A stretch of 64,000 nt of DNA from Sipunculus nudus (GCA_026874595.1 CM049310.1:22544058-22608057); one strand, 5' to 3'. Shown: positions 12,501 through 23,550, counted from the stretch's first letter. Made by a program: numbers and translations. Notes: generated by a model not told the origin, from the sequence alone.

Positions 12501-15500
12501 GGCAACAAACATGACATTAACAATTATGACCACAGGTATTTGGTGAAAATATTCTGATATTTTCTTGAAAATTCCAGAAAGTAACAATTTTCAGCCCAGA
12601 TTAAGATTTAGAATAGAATGACAATTGTATAAGTCAAGGAACATTTTTGGATACCTCAAAGGGAGTTTGTTATGAATTTGTTGAGATATTTTAAGGTAAC
12701 TGGTTTATTGCAAAATAAAAAAAAATAGAAACAACGATGAGCAGATCAGGAGACAAGATTTTCTCTGCAACCTTGAGGTGCACTCTGCATTTTTGTAATC
12801 AAAAGACACATTTTGGGCAGTTTTAAATTCTAAATCCGGGATGGTGGGGAAGGGGTACTCAATACCGGTGACACCATTAAATTTTTATAATAAAGGTCTT
12901 GTTTTCACTATTTTGCAAACATCAAAAACAAATGAATACATCTCATGAATAGTGTTAATACCAGACACAAACATGAATGTATGTATAAAGGAATTCATAT
13001 ATTTTGCCTATTTGACTTCCCTGGACGCCATCTTGGCCAAAATGTCTCATTGTCATCAGATTATTTTTATGATATTTAATTTTTAATTTAATTTTGTTGA
13101 AACATACTGGGCTAGTGAAATTTTTCTGCGGACTAGTCAAAAATCAAACTTGACTAGCCCATGGGCAATTCAGAAAAAAAAAATTTTGTCGGGCCCTGCC
13201 TGAGCCTAACTGGCTTATCAGGCCCAAGCTTATCCCTGTTTCTGTAGCTTGAAGCGACTTAGGAGTTAAACTCCTGGATGGGATGCTAGTCCATCACCGG
13301 TTACCTTCCCAGAATAACTGGTACCCATTTCTAATGCTGAGTGAACAGAGGCACACTTGCGGTTGGGACCTTGCCTAAGGGTCTTGGCACAATGGGGGTC
13401 TGACCAGGATTCGAACTCACGACCTCTTGATCATGAGACTGGCACCTTAACCTTTACACCACCGCCCCCACCTAATTACCTATTTAGTGTACCGTAATTA
13501 TATCTTTTGTTAATCCCTTCATTCTCTCCACCATTTCAGTGTAGAATTTTGAAATATCTGGACAAACTGCAGAGGAGACCTTTACAATGTAGGGAATGGT
13601 TTTAATTTTCTTATTTTTCCATCTGTATAATTATTCATGACAAGAAGGCTGACCATTCATTTGTTAAGCTAGCCAGATTTGGTATTTTAATCAAAAGTAC
13701 GCTTAAGTTCCTCATCATGATTGAGTAAGATCTGCTAATTCTCGATTGTTTGTTTATTTTAAGCAATTTGGGTTGACATGATGCATAACTAAACAAACAT
13801 GAAATGATAATCATAAATTATCAAAATCTTCAGTCCAATTCAGTATGTTCTTGCCCACTTTGGTGTGTTAACCAGGTGCTCATAGCCTAATTTGTAAACA
13901 AATTTTTCACTGTTAGCCCCTTTGTTCATATCAATTACAAAATGTTTTTACAAATTGCCTGTTTCTAGATATGTATAAAGTTGGGGATGCCTGAAGTTCA
14001 GATTAAAAATTACCAAAGCTGATTTATAAAGGAATTATGGTGTCTTAGCACTTTTCACTTGAATGAAAATCAGAAATTATCTAGTAATAGTTATTTTGAA
14101 TGAGAATATAGACATCCATTTACATATGCTGGGTTGCAGAGTTACACCTTTCAAAGAAAGCAGATGTATATTTTATGTATATGATAGAAGTGAAGGGTTT
14201 TCTGAAATCCCATTTATGTACATCAGGAGTCTGTTGATGAAGCACTGTGAGTGTCCTGAGGAAGGAACGAGGAACGTGGTGGCAGAGTGCCTCGGCAAGC
14301 TGACACTTATTGATCCTAATGACCTGCTGCTCAAGTTGAAAGGTCATTTGGCATCAAACTCGGCTCTTACAAGAAGCACAGTCGTTACTGCTGTCAAGTT
14401 CACAATCTCAGATCAGGTAAAGAGGAAAATTCACTCTCTTCATTCTTCATACCTGAAAATGCCTTAAAAACTGAGATAACAGTGGTTAATAGATATATTT
14501 TTTGATTATCAAATGTAGAAAAAAGTAGAGAATCAAATGTTCAGGATGAATCTTTAAATGCAATCTTTAATATTTATCAGACTTTTCAATGATCATTTAT
14601 GTTCATATGTTATTAAGACTGAAATTTATATTGAAATTATATTTAAAACAGAGACCTGAAAGAGGAATAAAGTGTGTTTATATACTTCCTGTACCAAAGC
14701 CCTGCAGTAACAGTTGACTTATCTGCATGGAATATAAGTTTCCAGTAAGTCACCTGGATGGCTCTGGCAAGATCTATTATAATTGAATATAACTGTGACC
14801 CTTCTTCTCAGGGTTGCTTTAACATTGTTCACCTTAAGATTGAGGTGCTCTATTACTGGTTTCTTCATTGATAATAGTCTCCAGCAAATAGCGTTTTTTT
14901 TTGTGTACATTAAAAGATGTAAAGATATGAAAAATAGTTTGTCTGCCAGCTTGATGTTTGTATAAACACGTTTTTCTTACAGCCTCAGGCCATCGATCCT
15001 TTACTAAGAAACACAATGGGCAACTTCCTGGAAGCACTTCACGACACAGATTTAAATGTCCGGCGTGTGGCCCTTGTAGCATTTAACTCCGCCGCTCACA
15101 ATAAACCCGCACTGATCAGGGACTTATTAGACAGTGTATTACCACATCTATACCAAGAAACCAAAGTCAGGGTGAGTTGTTGTACTGGTTTCATCCCTCC
15201 CCCCCCCCCTCAGTTGTTGTCAGTGCTGTCGCCTGTAGGATATCTTGTGGCTGTGATAACTTTTTTTAGGCTGCATATTTTTCCCCTAAACTTGAAACAC
15301 AAATTATTCCTATCAAAATCTTGGACAAGTTCAAAACCAATGACCTTGACCTTCATCTTCAAGGTCAAATCTGTGGAAATGTAAAATTTTTGTGAACCCC
15401 ATAACTTTTGAAGTATTTCCCATTTTGTCCTCAGATTTGTTAAACAACTTGTTTCAACCAAGTTTTATTACAAATTCAAAAACTGGTGACCTTGACCTGG

Positions 15501-18500
15501 ATCATCAAGGTCAAATAAGCTAAATTATAGTTGTCTTGTGAACACAATAACTTATGTAGTATTGCCTATTTTCCCCTCAGATTCGACACACAAGTTGTTT
15601 CCAGAAATTTTAAGAATTAAGTTTGGGTACTGATGCCCTTGATCTTCAAGGTCAAATCTGCTGAAATGTAATATTATTGTGAACCCCATAACTTTTGAAG
15701 TATATCACATTTTGTCTTTAATTTTGGTACATGACTTGTTTCAACCAAGTACTTTGATGAATTCGAAACCCAGTGATCTTGACCAGGATCTTCAAAGTCA
15801 AGGCAAATTATAGTTAGTCTTATGAATGCAATAACTTATGAAGTATTACATATTTTCCCCTCACATTTGACACATAAATTTTTCCACTGTGTTCTTGGAA
15901 TAGTATGGGTACTGGTGACCTTGACCTTCATCTTCAAGGTCAAAGCAGAGCACAATTCTAGGATATTGTGACCCCTATAACTTTGGAAATACTGAAGATT
16001 TTTCCTTCAAAATTAACACCCCAGTTCTTTCTGCCAAATTCTCAGAGGAGTTTGAAAACCAATGACCTTCACTTTGATCTTCAAAATTAAATCTGCTGAA
16101 ATTTAGAATAATTGTTTTGAGACCATGCATATTTTTACTCAGTATGTTTTGGCATGGCCCACAGGGGGGGGGGGGGGGAGGGGGAGACATATCTGTTTTT
16201 TGTGCAGCAAAAACATAGCCATTCTATTATTTCTTGTTATGTAGGTCTGCTTTAAAGCAAAAAGAAATAACTATATGTGGAAATGTCTGGTGTATGTGTG
16301 AATAACTATATTGTTGAATTGTTTATGTAAATATAGAAAAATATAATGCATTTCTGATATTAAAAATTAATATTACTCATATTAAAAATTTATTTCTGTT
16401 TACAAAAAACTTTCATGTCTTAAATATACTCAACGTTTAAAGCCCAGGGTCCCTTCCAGTCCATGACTGTCTTATGCATTTTAATTTATTTCACACATTC
16501 ATTTTACAGAAAGAACTGATAAGAGAAGTAGAAATGGGTCCCTTTAAGCATACAGTAGATGATGGTCTAGATATAAGAAAGGTAAGAAATTTTCTACAAC
16601 CTAAACTTTTGTGACGATATACCTGTTACATTTTCCTGTCCAGTAGGGGATCAGGTTTAGCATTACAAATGTATTGGTAAATTATGAAAATACAGGGCTG
16701 TATACATTTTATATATGATTTTCAGTTTTGCCATTCCTACATAAGTTGTTACATCTGTTAAACAAAATAGACAAATATAATTAACTCAAGAGTTGTTTAG
16801 GCATGATTTAGGCATTCTGCATGCCAGTTATCTGTTAACAGGAATTATCAGTTAAATATTCTGTCAGTATGTGTCAGTCTGACTGGGTCATCAGGAAAGG
16901 CCACATGTTACAAGGTCTGTATGATCTACAAAGCTAATCCTGTGAGAAAACAGTGAAGGTGGTTGAATCTTGAAATACCATCATCTGCACTTCGTTTTTT
17001 TTTAAGAGACAATAGAAATGTTCATATTTGGTTTAAGCATAAAATATATTTTAAAAACACCTTCAGCATTTACTGTTGTACATGTTTGACTTTAAACTGC
17101 CCCTGTACCACCACCATCATTTACTGTATTACATGCCCTCTACCTGTGATCATTTGGTGATGATATTCATTGTTTTATTTTCAGGCTGCTTTTGAATGCA
17201 TGTACACACTACTAGACTCCTGCCTGGACCGTATAGATATCTTCGAGTTCCTGAGGCATGTGGAGGATGGACTTAATGATCACTATGACATTAAGATGCT
17301 AACTTACCTTATGTTGGTTCGTTTAGCTCACCTGTGTCCCAGTGCTGTCTTACAGCGTAAGTTGTTATGATCTCACCATTTTTCTTCTAACACTTGTTAT
17401 TGTGTACAAGCTTATTTCAAATTTACATCTCAAGTTTCACTACAAAGCTGTGAATCTCTATATAAGTACTTAATAAATATTTCATTGGTTTGATGATTGT
17501 GATCAGTAATCTTACTAGCTGTCCTTATTGCAGTCACTGCAAAATGAAACTTTCAAATGACCTAATATAGTATAATGCAATGCTTTTCAGTTTGTGCAGA
17601 CTTTTTGTCAGTTTTTACACTTGCCAGTTGTTTCTGATAGAATTATTGGTAACCAGGTCTCAGCAGGTTCACTATATGTACCAGTTTATATGCAGAACTT
17701 ATATGCAGAACTTCCATGTTCTTCCTTGCAGATTTAGATCGTATTGTTGAACCATTGCGAGGGACTTGCACAACTAAAGTGAAGGCTAACTCTGTGAAAC
17801 AAGAATTTGAGAAACAAGATGAGCTGAAGAGATCTGCAATGAGGGCTGTAACAGCTCTACTACAGATTCCAGATGCAGGTATGAAAACAAAGTACTCCGT
17901 TTATCATATACACCCTTGCTGCCAGACCTGGGAGCCGCCGCCGAATTGAGCCAGCCGCCGCCGATAGTTTTCTTGAGCCGCCAAATTGCGCCAGCCGCCA
18001 CCGATTATTAAACACGGGCTCAGCCGCCGGTGAAATATTGATAAGCTGATGAAACAAGGGATATTCGCTTGCAAACGTCAGCTTGTAAATAGTTACTACA
18101 GTATTGTGTTAACAAGAACCCGTCTCATGCAGATATCACCGAGCTGCATGGCTTCGCAATGGTAATGCATGATTAATTTTATGGAAGTTGTAAGTCATTA
18201 TGTTAGACAGTTAACAAGGTTCCCGCAAGCCTCTTTTTTTCAGACCGGATAACTGGCATATTCCCCGTTTGATCAAGGGCGTTTCTCTAACCCTGGTTGC
18301 TCAAAATAAAGAGAAAAAATGCAGGAATCCAGTTCATTCCCAAGTTTATTCAGTCAGATACTGATGCTTGAACATTTAAAGTTACTGAGGTCGATGTGCA
18401 ATATTTAAAAAAATATTATATACAGCTCGGTTAAAATTTAGGATTAAATGAACGAAAACCATAGGGATAAGCTGTTATATGTATGGAAAAAATATGCATG

Positions 18501-19157
18501 CATTTTTGTTATTATTGTTTCCAGCCAATATAAGACAGTGTAGGTATAACCATGAAACGATGTCTGCAGCCAGCGACCGCTTATAACTACCTCATATTAT
18601 AATCATGCTACAAATGTCATTCGCATAAACACATATGGATAAATGTCATAAAATCCTTGAGTAGAACCTAAACTTTTAAGCGAGTCTGATTGGTTAGCAA
18701 GTTGAATTTAAAACGCGAGACCAAATCAGTGTCAAACAGCTGCAGAAACCGGCTGCTTCAACCACCGACAAACATATCGCTGCATGAACATTTTAAGGGT
18801 CACAGAGGTCACGGGGGTGATTGAGGCTGACACCTGCGAAAATGCATGACAAAATTCATATTTCAATTAAGACACGTGGCATAAACGTACAGGATTGCGA
18901 CCTGGAAAGTACAGCGCAGGAAAAAAACATGTTGATCATAGGCTAGGCCAAAAGGAATTAGAGATTTCGTGGTTGTGGCAGTGAGTTGGTCTGTTCACAT
19001 TACATCAAGAAGAATTCACAATATGTTTTAAGTAATCAAATTTTCATAATTATTATAAAAACTCTTGGGCAGGAGTTCGATTTTGTACCCTCCTCAAGTG
19101 ACAGATTATTACCAAATGTTAGAGACACTCGCGGGTGAAGCATGACTTTCTGTACAC

Positions 19158-19223
<66 letters not shown>

Positions 19224-19299
19224 GACAAAATTTCCTGCCCTTTCACATAACCTCATGTGATACAGTTAAAAAAAAGAAGCACACACTACGTCATGTATA

Positions 19300-19375
<76 letters not shown>

Positions 19376-21153
19376 AAATTTCCTGCCCTTTCACATAACC
19401 TCATGTGATACAGTTAAAAAAAAGAAGCACACACTACGTCAAGCCATGACACTTTAAGGTCGGCACACGAAAAAAACGATTATCCGGTTGAACTGAGCGA
19501 ACGAAAACAGTTTCTTAGAGGATGCAAACAATGATATCTATATATCTCAACAGCTGAATTGAAGCCTTCGATTTTTCAAGATGCTTTTAGCAATGTAACG
19601 TTATATCAGTTCAGATCAAATAATGCATGTGTAGCCAACGTCTGTCAAAAGAAATGAGGAAAATCATAACAAATTTCATCTGATCAAATAAGCGCTCAGC
19701 ATCACCAAAACACGCTATGTTGTCAGATCTGAAAACACAGAGGGGGAACCCCATCCTTCACGTAACCACTCACTGTCCTTGTACACGCCCAGCGTGACAT
19801 TGAATAAAATCAATTTATCCAAAGGGTAATAACCTTGTCAAAATATTCCTTAAGATTGTTTCAAATTCTTGTACATATAAATATAATTGCATTAGATTGA
19901 GAGAACATTTTGTCCATTAGATAATTGATTCATCTTAACGGCTCAGCCGGCTAGCCAGCCACAACGTTGTCCACTCAGCCATCATCATTGTTCTTAGACC
20001 TGAGCCGGCTCAGCCGGCTAGCCAGCCATTTTTTCTTCCAGCCAGCCGATTTACAGGTCAACGGCTGGCTCCCAGGTCTGCTTTCTGCAATACACAGTCG
20101 AACCTATTCATGTGTAGGGACTGATAAAAACAATTTGAAATAATCAAGGTTAAGCATGAGCAAGTTTTATATGGGAATACTTACACATTTTGGCAAGGAC
20201 TAGCTACATGACAATTGTGACCTTGACACACACAAGCAAGCTATTGGTCTGAAGAGAATAAGTCAAAACAATGTTTTCATGTATAAACATTTTTTCATTA
20301 GAAGTAAATTGTGTCATTATAATCAGTGATTTCATCATATAGTGATCTACAAATATGACAGAACTCTGATGAAACATTGATGATTATATCCCATATAGTT
20401 AATATACATTAAAGGCTACAAAAATACAGTTTCAAAACAATCAGGTAGATAGAAAAAAGGTTTGTTTAATCAAAAATTTAGTCATTTACTCTGGTTCACC
20501 AATGCAGTATCACATTTGATCATAGAAATTGAATGAAGTTTTAATTCTGTAGATTCAGATAATATCGTGGGCTTAAAATTTCGTGGTTTTTGTACAAAAT
20601 ACATATCTTGGGGTATTTGAATTTGTGGAAAGACAATGACAATTTTAGGAAATTGTGCTTATTAATATCTCTGTGTGCACAAGCAAGACGAGACCGAGGT
20701 AGTGCACGGGAGGCTAGGATTTGATGCTTATCACAAGGTGCGCCTGTACCGCGGTCACTCGAGTCAATGTTGAACAAACAAGCTCCGCCCGACCTGAGCC
20801 TAACAAAGTCTTTGTCAAAGAATTAATCAGCCGTGACTGCCACGTACCGGCCATTACATCGGATGTTATAGTTGTAACGTCCAATACATGGGCTATTAGT
20901 TATAACACCCGATCACACCACGTTCACATGAAACGTAAACCATCACTTGATTGGAGGAAAAATGAAACGGACCATCCACTTGAAGGTTTTTAACTTTTTT
21001 TTTTTAATCTCGGCGGTTGTCATATGTGGCGCCTGTAAATCCCAGACGGGGCAGTGAAATTAGACAAGGTTCGTTCGGCATTCATCATGTAAACTTTTGG
21101 AGATTACTAAGAAATAATTTGCATACTAATATTCAATGACGCTTACTTACGCT

Positions 21154-21209
<56 letters not shown>

Positions 21210-22171
21210 TATATACAACTATCGGCAATATTCGGAAGAATGACCCCCTGTCTTATTTATGGTTCACTGTTATAGATGCAACTGTTGTCGCAGTATTCGG
21301 AATAAGTGCTTTTTCGCGTACCGCGGTAATGCAAATGAGCTTACATGGCCCTTGTCTTTAAAGCCAATAGGTAGTGTAAGTTTCGTTTTATCTCTATTAA
21401 AAGAAGGTTGGAAAGGCCGGTTCTAAAAAAAGCCTTGCCACGGTAGCTGTGATTACGAGCATTGGAACTTGTGTACCGTTCATGTCATGTCAGAACTATC
21501 GAGTTGCGCGACAGAAATGTGGTATCTTTCTTGAATATTTCACGAAAAATGTTGTTAAGAGGACGTGGGGATGTGTTTTCAGTTTAAATTAAATTTTGAT
21601 ATTGTTTTATTATAAACATATCAGGGGCCCGTGTTTGTACGATCATAGGGGAAATAATGGAATTGAAAACAAAATATTTATAAATCCCGTATTTTTATGT
21701 ATCAAAGGCAATCATAAAAAAAAGCAATGAACTTTTTTTTATATTTTTATTGAAAATTCGGCCAGTGGAAATAATAATTAGATGAATTATATAGATGAAG
21801 ACGACCACCAGCTGCCGTTAAGATATATCTTCTAACCTTGTGATTTTTTTATCGTTGGAATCATGAATTCCTGTATTACCTTGATCCACGAAAACCACGA
21901 AAATAAAATCCCAACTAATATTTCTGAATCTACAGTAATGCTCTAACTCGACAAATAAACATTAAAATAATATAACTTATCTGACGCAATATTTGGTTGA
22001 TTTCTATACATACAGATAATAATGTACGTTTTGTTTTCAGACAAGAGCCCTCTGATGAATGAGTTCATGTCACAGATAAAGTCAAATGCCGACTTGTCAC
22101 AGATGTTTGAAAGTGTACAGAAAGACTCTTCAGCAAGTGCTTCAGAAACCACCCTAATGGACATCAGCTGA
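3584..22171 (+). CDS. CAND1: CAND1, cullin-associated NEDD8-dissociated protein 1 (C-terminal 13 exons)
   Basis: CAND1 (TIP120A) wraps around unneddylated cullin-RBX1 and exchanges substrate-receptor modules of SCF-type ubiquitin ligases. It is an all-HEAT-repeat protein of about 1230 residues. Thirteen coding exons can be joined: 3584-3669, 8152-8214, 8756-8851, 9246-9313, 9849-9943, 10894-10997, 11385-11452, 14227-14416, 14983-15171, 16510-16581, 17185-17356, 17732-17878 and 22041-22171. They total 1481 nt and encode the last 492 residues. Every junction keeps frame and uses GT-AG. Recognisable family stretches include [67 protein letters not shown] and [20 protein letters not shown]. The N-terminal exons lie upstream of the window, beyond the retrotransposon. 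The introns are heavily loaded with transposable elements. Identification is from memory of the family and is very secure. Confidence 0.97.
4381..7792 (+). mobile_element. Helitron/Helentron-like element, family A, copy 1 (six A modules plus nested family D)
   Basis: The left end TTTTTAGCTCAGCTGACTG forms a hairpin with the following AGTCATCTGAGCT (arms 12 of 13). The right end has CAGTCAGCTGAGC, then palindrome TGACCCATGGGTCA, then CTTGTT. Between them are six A modules of about 337-345 bp, with their CTGCAGACTGGTGGCGCCACC cores starting at about 4722, 5059, 5397, 5733, 6078 and 6419. Each runs through AGACCTTTAAA, CTGGACCTAGAATCTTC, CCATGAAAAGTCTCC and TCTCTGTTACCCATATCC. No protein is encoded; short frames in the modules are incidental. 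The asymmetric inverted repeat plus 3' hairpin plan fits Helentron-associated elements (inference). Confidence 0.75.
6439..7609 (+). mobile_element. Helitron-like element, family D, nested in family A copy 1
   Basis: The left end GTATCCGCCAAAAC forms a hairpin with GTTTTGCGGATAC. The right end has TTTTGGCAGATAC, a stem TAGTC/GATTA, and terminal CTAG (7606-7609) followed by TTTT: the stem-loop plus CTRR of Helitrons. The element interrupts a family A module at a T run; the matching uninterrupted site is in the copy at about 24685-24705. Internal B modules carry GGAACCGTTTGACCGAT and GGTGGCGCCACC at 6903, 7034 and 7184. Confidence 0.7.
7903..8151 (+). other. CAND1 intron remainder, no feature
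   Basis: Unique-looking AT-rich intron sequence between the pogo-like element and the next exon. Nothing else seen. Confidence 0.5.
8152..8214 (+). CDS. CAND1: CAND1 exon
   Basis: Acceptor TTCTTCAG|TGG, donor CAG|GTAAGT. 21 codons, phase 0 at both ends ([11 protein letters not shown]...AVHKQ). Confidence 0.9.
8505..8549. repeat. (ATT)n microsatellite
   Basis: About 14 uninterrupted ATT units in a CAND1 intron. A second (ATT)n tract lies at 9517-9553. Confidence 0.9.
8756..8851 (+). CDS. CAND1: CAND1 exon
   Basis: Acceptor CTTCCAG|GCA, donor CAG|GTGAGT. 32 codons, phase 0 ([14 protein letters not shown]...NQFVADIQ). The SIAKC-AALT motif is typical of CAND1. Confidence 0.93.
9246..9313 (+). 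CDS. CAND1: CAND1 exon
   Basis: Acceptor TTTTTTCAG|AAT. The donor is taken at 9314 (GTGAGT), leaving two bases (GT) that pair with T of the next exon. Encodes [20 protein letters not shown]. Confidence 0.9.
9517..9553. repeat. (ATT)n microsatellite
   Basis: About 12 ATT units in a CAND1 intron. Confidence 0.9.
9849..9943 (+). CDS. CAND1: CAND1 exon
   Basis: Acceptor TTTGCAG|TG, donor CTAG|GTCAGT. Encodes [20 protein letters not shown] and the following [12 protein letters not shown]; ends in phase 1. Confidence 0.95.
10894..10997 (+). CDS. CAND1: CAND1 exon
   Basis: Acceptor TTTTTTCCAG|GC, donor GAG|GTAAGA. Encodes [19 protein letters not shown] and [15 protein letters not shown]; ends in phase 0. 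Confidence 0.95.
11385..11452 (+). CDS. CAND1: CAND1 exon
   Basis: Acceptor GACCAG|ATC, donor ATATG|GTGAGT. Encodes [20 protein letters not shown] plus SI and the first two bases of a Trp codon. Confidence 0.92.
11511..13198. mobile_element. hAT-like non-autonomous TIR element, 6 bp target duplication
   Basis: The inverted termini CAGGGCCCGACAAA and TTTTGTCGGGCCCTG are flanked on both sides by CCTGAG (11505-11510 and 13199-13204). Subterminal regions share GGGCTAGTC/GACTAGCCC motifs. CAGGG ends with a 5-8 bp duplication fit the hAT superfamily; 6 bp is shorter than the classical 8. 1688 bp, no transposase frame seen. It splits the SINE on its right. Confidence 0.75.
13199..13470 (-). repeat. 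tRNA-derived SINE (Met-like head), split by the hAT element
   Basis: On the minus strand, a tRNA-like head begins at 13470. It has an A-box-like GGTGTAAAGGTTAAGG, an anticodon-region segment CAGTCTCATGATC like elongator tRNA-Met, and a B box (GAGTTCGAATCC, 13408-13419 on the plus strand as GGATTCGAACTC). The body continues to 13199. The remaining SINE tail probably lies at about 11470-11510, on the far side of the hAT insertion. It is a retroposon and not a working tRNA gene: the acceptor stem does not close. Confidence 0.7.
14227..14416 (+). CDS. CAND1: CAND1 exon
   Basis: Acceptor TACATCAG|G, donor CAG|GTAAAG. 1 + 63 codons. Encodes [16 protein letters not shown] through [14 protein letters not shown]. 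Confidence 0.96.
14983..15171 (+). CDS. CAND1: CAND1 exon
   Basis: Acceptor TTTTTCTTACAG|CCT, donor AGG|GTGAGT. 63 codons in phase 0 ([18 protein letters not shown]...LYQETKVR). Confidence 0.96.
15241..16150. repeat. Six-unit tandem array (about 145 bp) with TGACCTTGA...TCAAGGTCA hairpin in each unit
   Basis: Units are marked by the inverted repeat TGACCTTGA-N9-TCAAGGTCA at 15341, 15487, 15631 (decayed), 15774, 15916 and 16063 (decayed), spaced 142-147 bp. Each unit continues with a GTGAACCCCATAACTTTTGAAGTAT-like segment. The arms contain TGACCTTGACCT and AAGGTCA, which match nuclear-receptor half-sites. It lies in the CAND1 intron 15172-16509 and ends near a G run at 16165-16178. Confidence 0.85.
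16510..16581 (+). CDS. CAND1: CAND1 exon
   Basis: Acceptor ATTTTACAG|AAA, donor AAG|GTAAGA. 24 codons, [20 protein letters not shown] plus DIRK. Nearly invariant in the family. Confidence 0.96.
17185..17356 (+). CDS. CAND1: CAND1 exon
   Basis: Acceptor TTTTCAG|GCT, donor CAGC|GTAAGT. 57 codons + 1 base ([20 protein letters not shown]...CPSAVLQ). Joining C|AT to the next exon gives His where I recall Arg in vertebrates. Confidence 0.96.
17732..17878 (+). CDS. CAND1: CAND1 exon
   Basis: Acceptor CTTGCAG|AT, donor GCAG|GTATGA. Encodes [20 protein letters not shown] and [20 protein letters not shown]; ends in phase 1. Confidence 0.96.
17923..20080. mobile_element. hAT-like TIR element with 8 bp target duplication
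   Basis: Inverted ends CAGACCTGGGAGCC and GGCTCCCAGGTCTG. The flanking 8-mers CTTGCTGC (17915-17922) and CTTTCTGC (20081-20088) match at 7 of 8, as expected for a hAT target duplication. Subterminal regions are rich in GCCGCC on the left and AGCCGGCT/AGCCAGCC on the right. 2158 bp, no transposase frame seen. Lies in the last CAND1 intron. Confidence 0.78.
19157..19446. repeat. Duplicated (TA)n plus 75 bp unit
   Basis: A (TA)n tract followed by ACAAAATTTCCTGCCC...CACACTACGTCA occurs twice in tandem (copies end near 19293 and 19441), inside the hAT-like element. Short frames reading YIYIYI come only from the TA run. Confidence 0.85.
20547..21935. mobile_element. Non-autonomous TIR element (about 1.4 kb)
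   Basis: The left end CTGTAGATTCAGATAATAT..CGTGG matches, inverted, the right end CCACG..ATATTTCTGAATCTACAG. The similarity extends about 60 bp imperfectly and includes TTCGTGGTTTT on each side. Flanks share TAAT within one base. It contains a (TA)n tract at 21158-21206. Superfamily not determined. Confidence 0.65.
22041..22171 (+). CDS. CAND1: CAND1 last coding exon with stop codon
   Basis: Acceptor TTTGTTTTCAG|AC; stop TGA at 22169-22171. Encodes [20 protein letters not shown] through the acidic/serine-rich tail ending TTLMDIS. The 4.2 kb intron before it holds two TIR elements. Confidence 0.95.
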
Positions 22172-23215
22172 ACACCAGCAGAAGTTCAGGGAATCATAGC
22201 CATTAAGAGGAATTGATGTTGTTCAACAACTGGTGCCTGGCCACTGGACATCACCAACATGAACAGACACAAACAACGCTGATTATGTTCAGAACTGTAG
22301 TCCTGACAGTGAGCTTACCCTGCTCATGGTTTCTTCTGTTAACCGCTCTTTAATTCTACTTTCAAGCTAATTTTAAACCAGCCTAATGAGCCACAAATGC
22401 TCAACAGTGTATGATTACCTACTGACAGATGATTAAGCTTTAATGCTTGAACTGAGTTTGGCTGACATGAATACTGTCATATCACTGTCGGCATACATTT
22501 GTAATGTGTTTCCAGGAAAGAAGTACTATACACTTTAACATCAGCTGCCTCTGTATGACCGTTAAAATGAATTCATGATCAGGTGCACTTAAATTTTCTA
22601 TTGCACTGGCAATGGTTGATAATATAAGGTAAAGCAGAACATGTAAGAAGTGCCTCCTGCTCCAGGTAAGACTGTAACCATAGGCAACAATATCTACTTT
22701 AGGTGCACTAGCACATTGCCTACAGGTGCTTAATACATCGGCAATTGAGCAATGGACATTTTGGCCATGAGTGAAAATTCTGGAGATTTAGACCCCCATC
22801 CCCTCCCCCCCCCCCCCCCCCCCACCCTCATTTCTGTACAGTGCAACAGTAAATGATTACACCAAGCAGTTGGCACACGGTGGCCAGGTAGTTCATCATG
22901 TTTCAAGTAAATGTGACATGCCTCAGTCTTCATATCCAATACAGTTACTTAGATCCAGCAGAAACAAAGGTACATTGTTTATTAGATTTCGCTTAACTGT
23001 TGGTGTAACAATCATGAAGGCAGTTTCTTGTTTAAAAAATTCATTGGCCCTTATAATATCCCAGATGCAATTTCATGACCCTGTTGTCCATTGCCAAGTC
23101 CTAATCCTAGAATATGGATATGTATAAATGACCTATGTTTCAAGGTTCTTTTCACTGATGCATGTATGTTTGATAAATGGATTTGCTTGAATAAAATTTA
23201 GAGCTTGAAGAAAAA
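22172..23215 (+). other. CAND1: CAND1 3' untranslated region
   Basis: No coding frame. The first clear polyadenylation signal in sense is AATAAA at 23190-23195, so the end near 23215 is inferred. It contains a C run of about 20 bases at 22803-22823. Confidence 0.65.
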
Positions 23216-23550
23216 GGATGACACCATATATAAAGTTTTGGCTTTCTGCTTGTTTTTTTAGCCTGGTATGTTTTGCAGTGGTTGGTCATCACACTTTCAT
23301 AATATTTTCATCAGCTAACTCTTTCTTCCCATTGTAACATACATAAAGTTCTGGGTTTCCTGCATGTTATCCCCTCCCTTAGCAGGGTGGGAATATGGTG
23401 AAGTTCTGTCTGTCTGTCCATAATTCATTATGCGACGTAATATCTTGAAAACCCTTCCTCTTTATCTACTTCTTATTTAGATGGCAGGTGAAGCTTATGA
23501 TTCTCCTGACCTGATTAGGTTTCTGTCACACTTTTTGGATTTTAACAATT
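23216..23550. other. Intergenic stretch with a further module-like repeat
   Basis: No gene. CCCTCCCTTAGCAGGGTGGG near 23370 can fold, and is followed by GTCTGTCTGTCC, the same style of start as the Helitron-like families. Confidence 0.4.

Noticed and set aside
13408-13470. tRNA-Met gene on the minus strand
   Set aside because: A and B boxes are present but the acceptor stem does not pair and a SINE body follows.
19142-19457. YIYIYI frames
   Set aside because: Product of (TA)n microsatellites; the same applies at 50529-50808.
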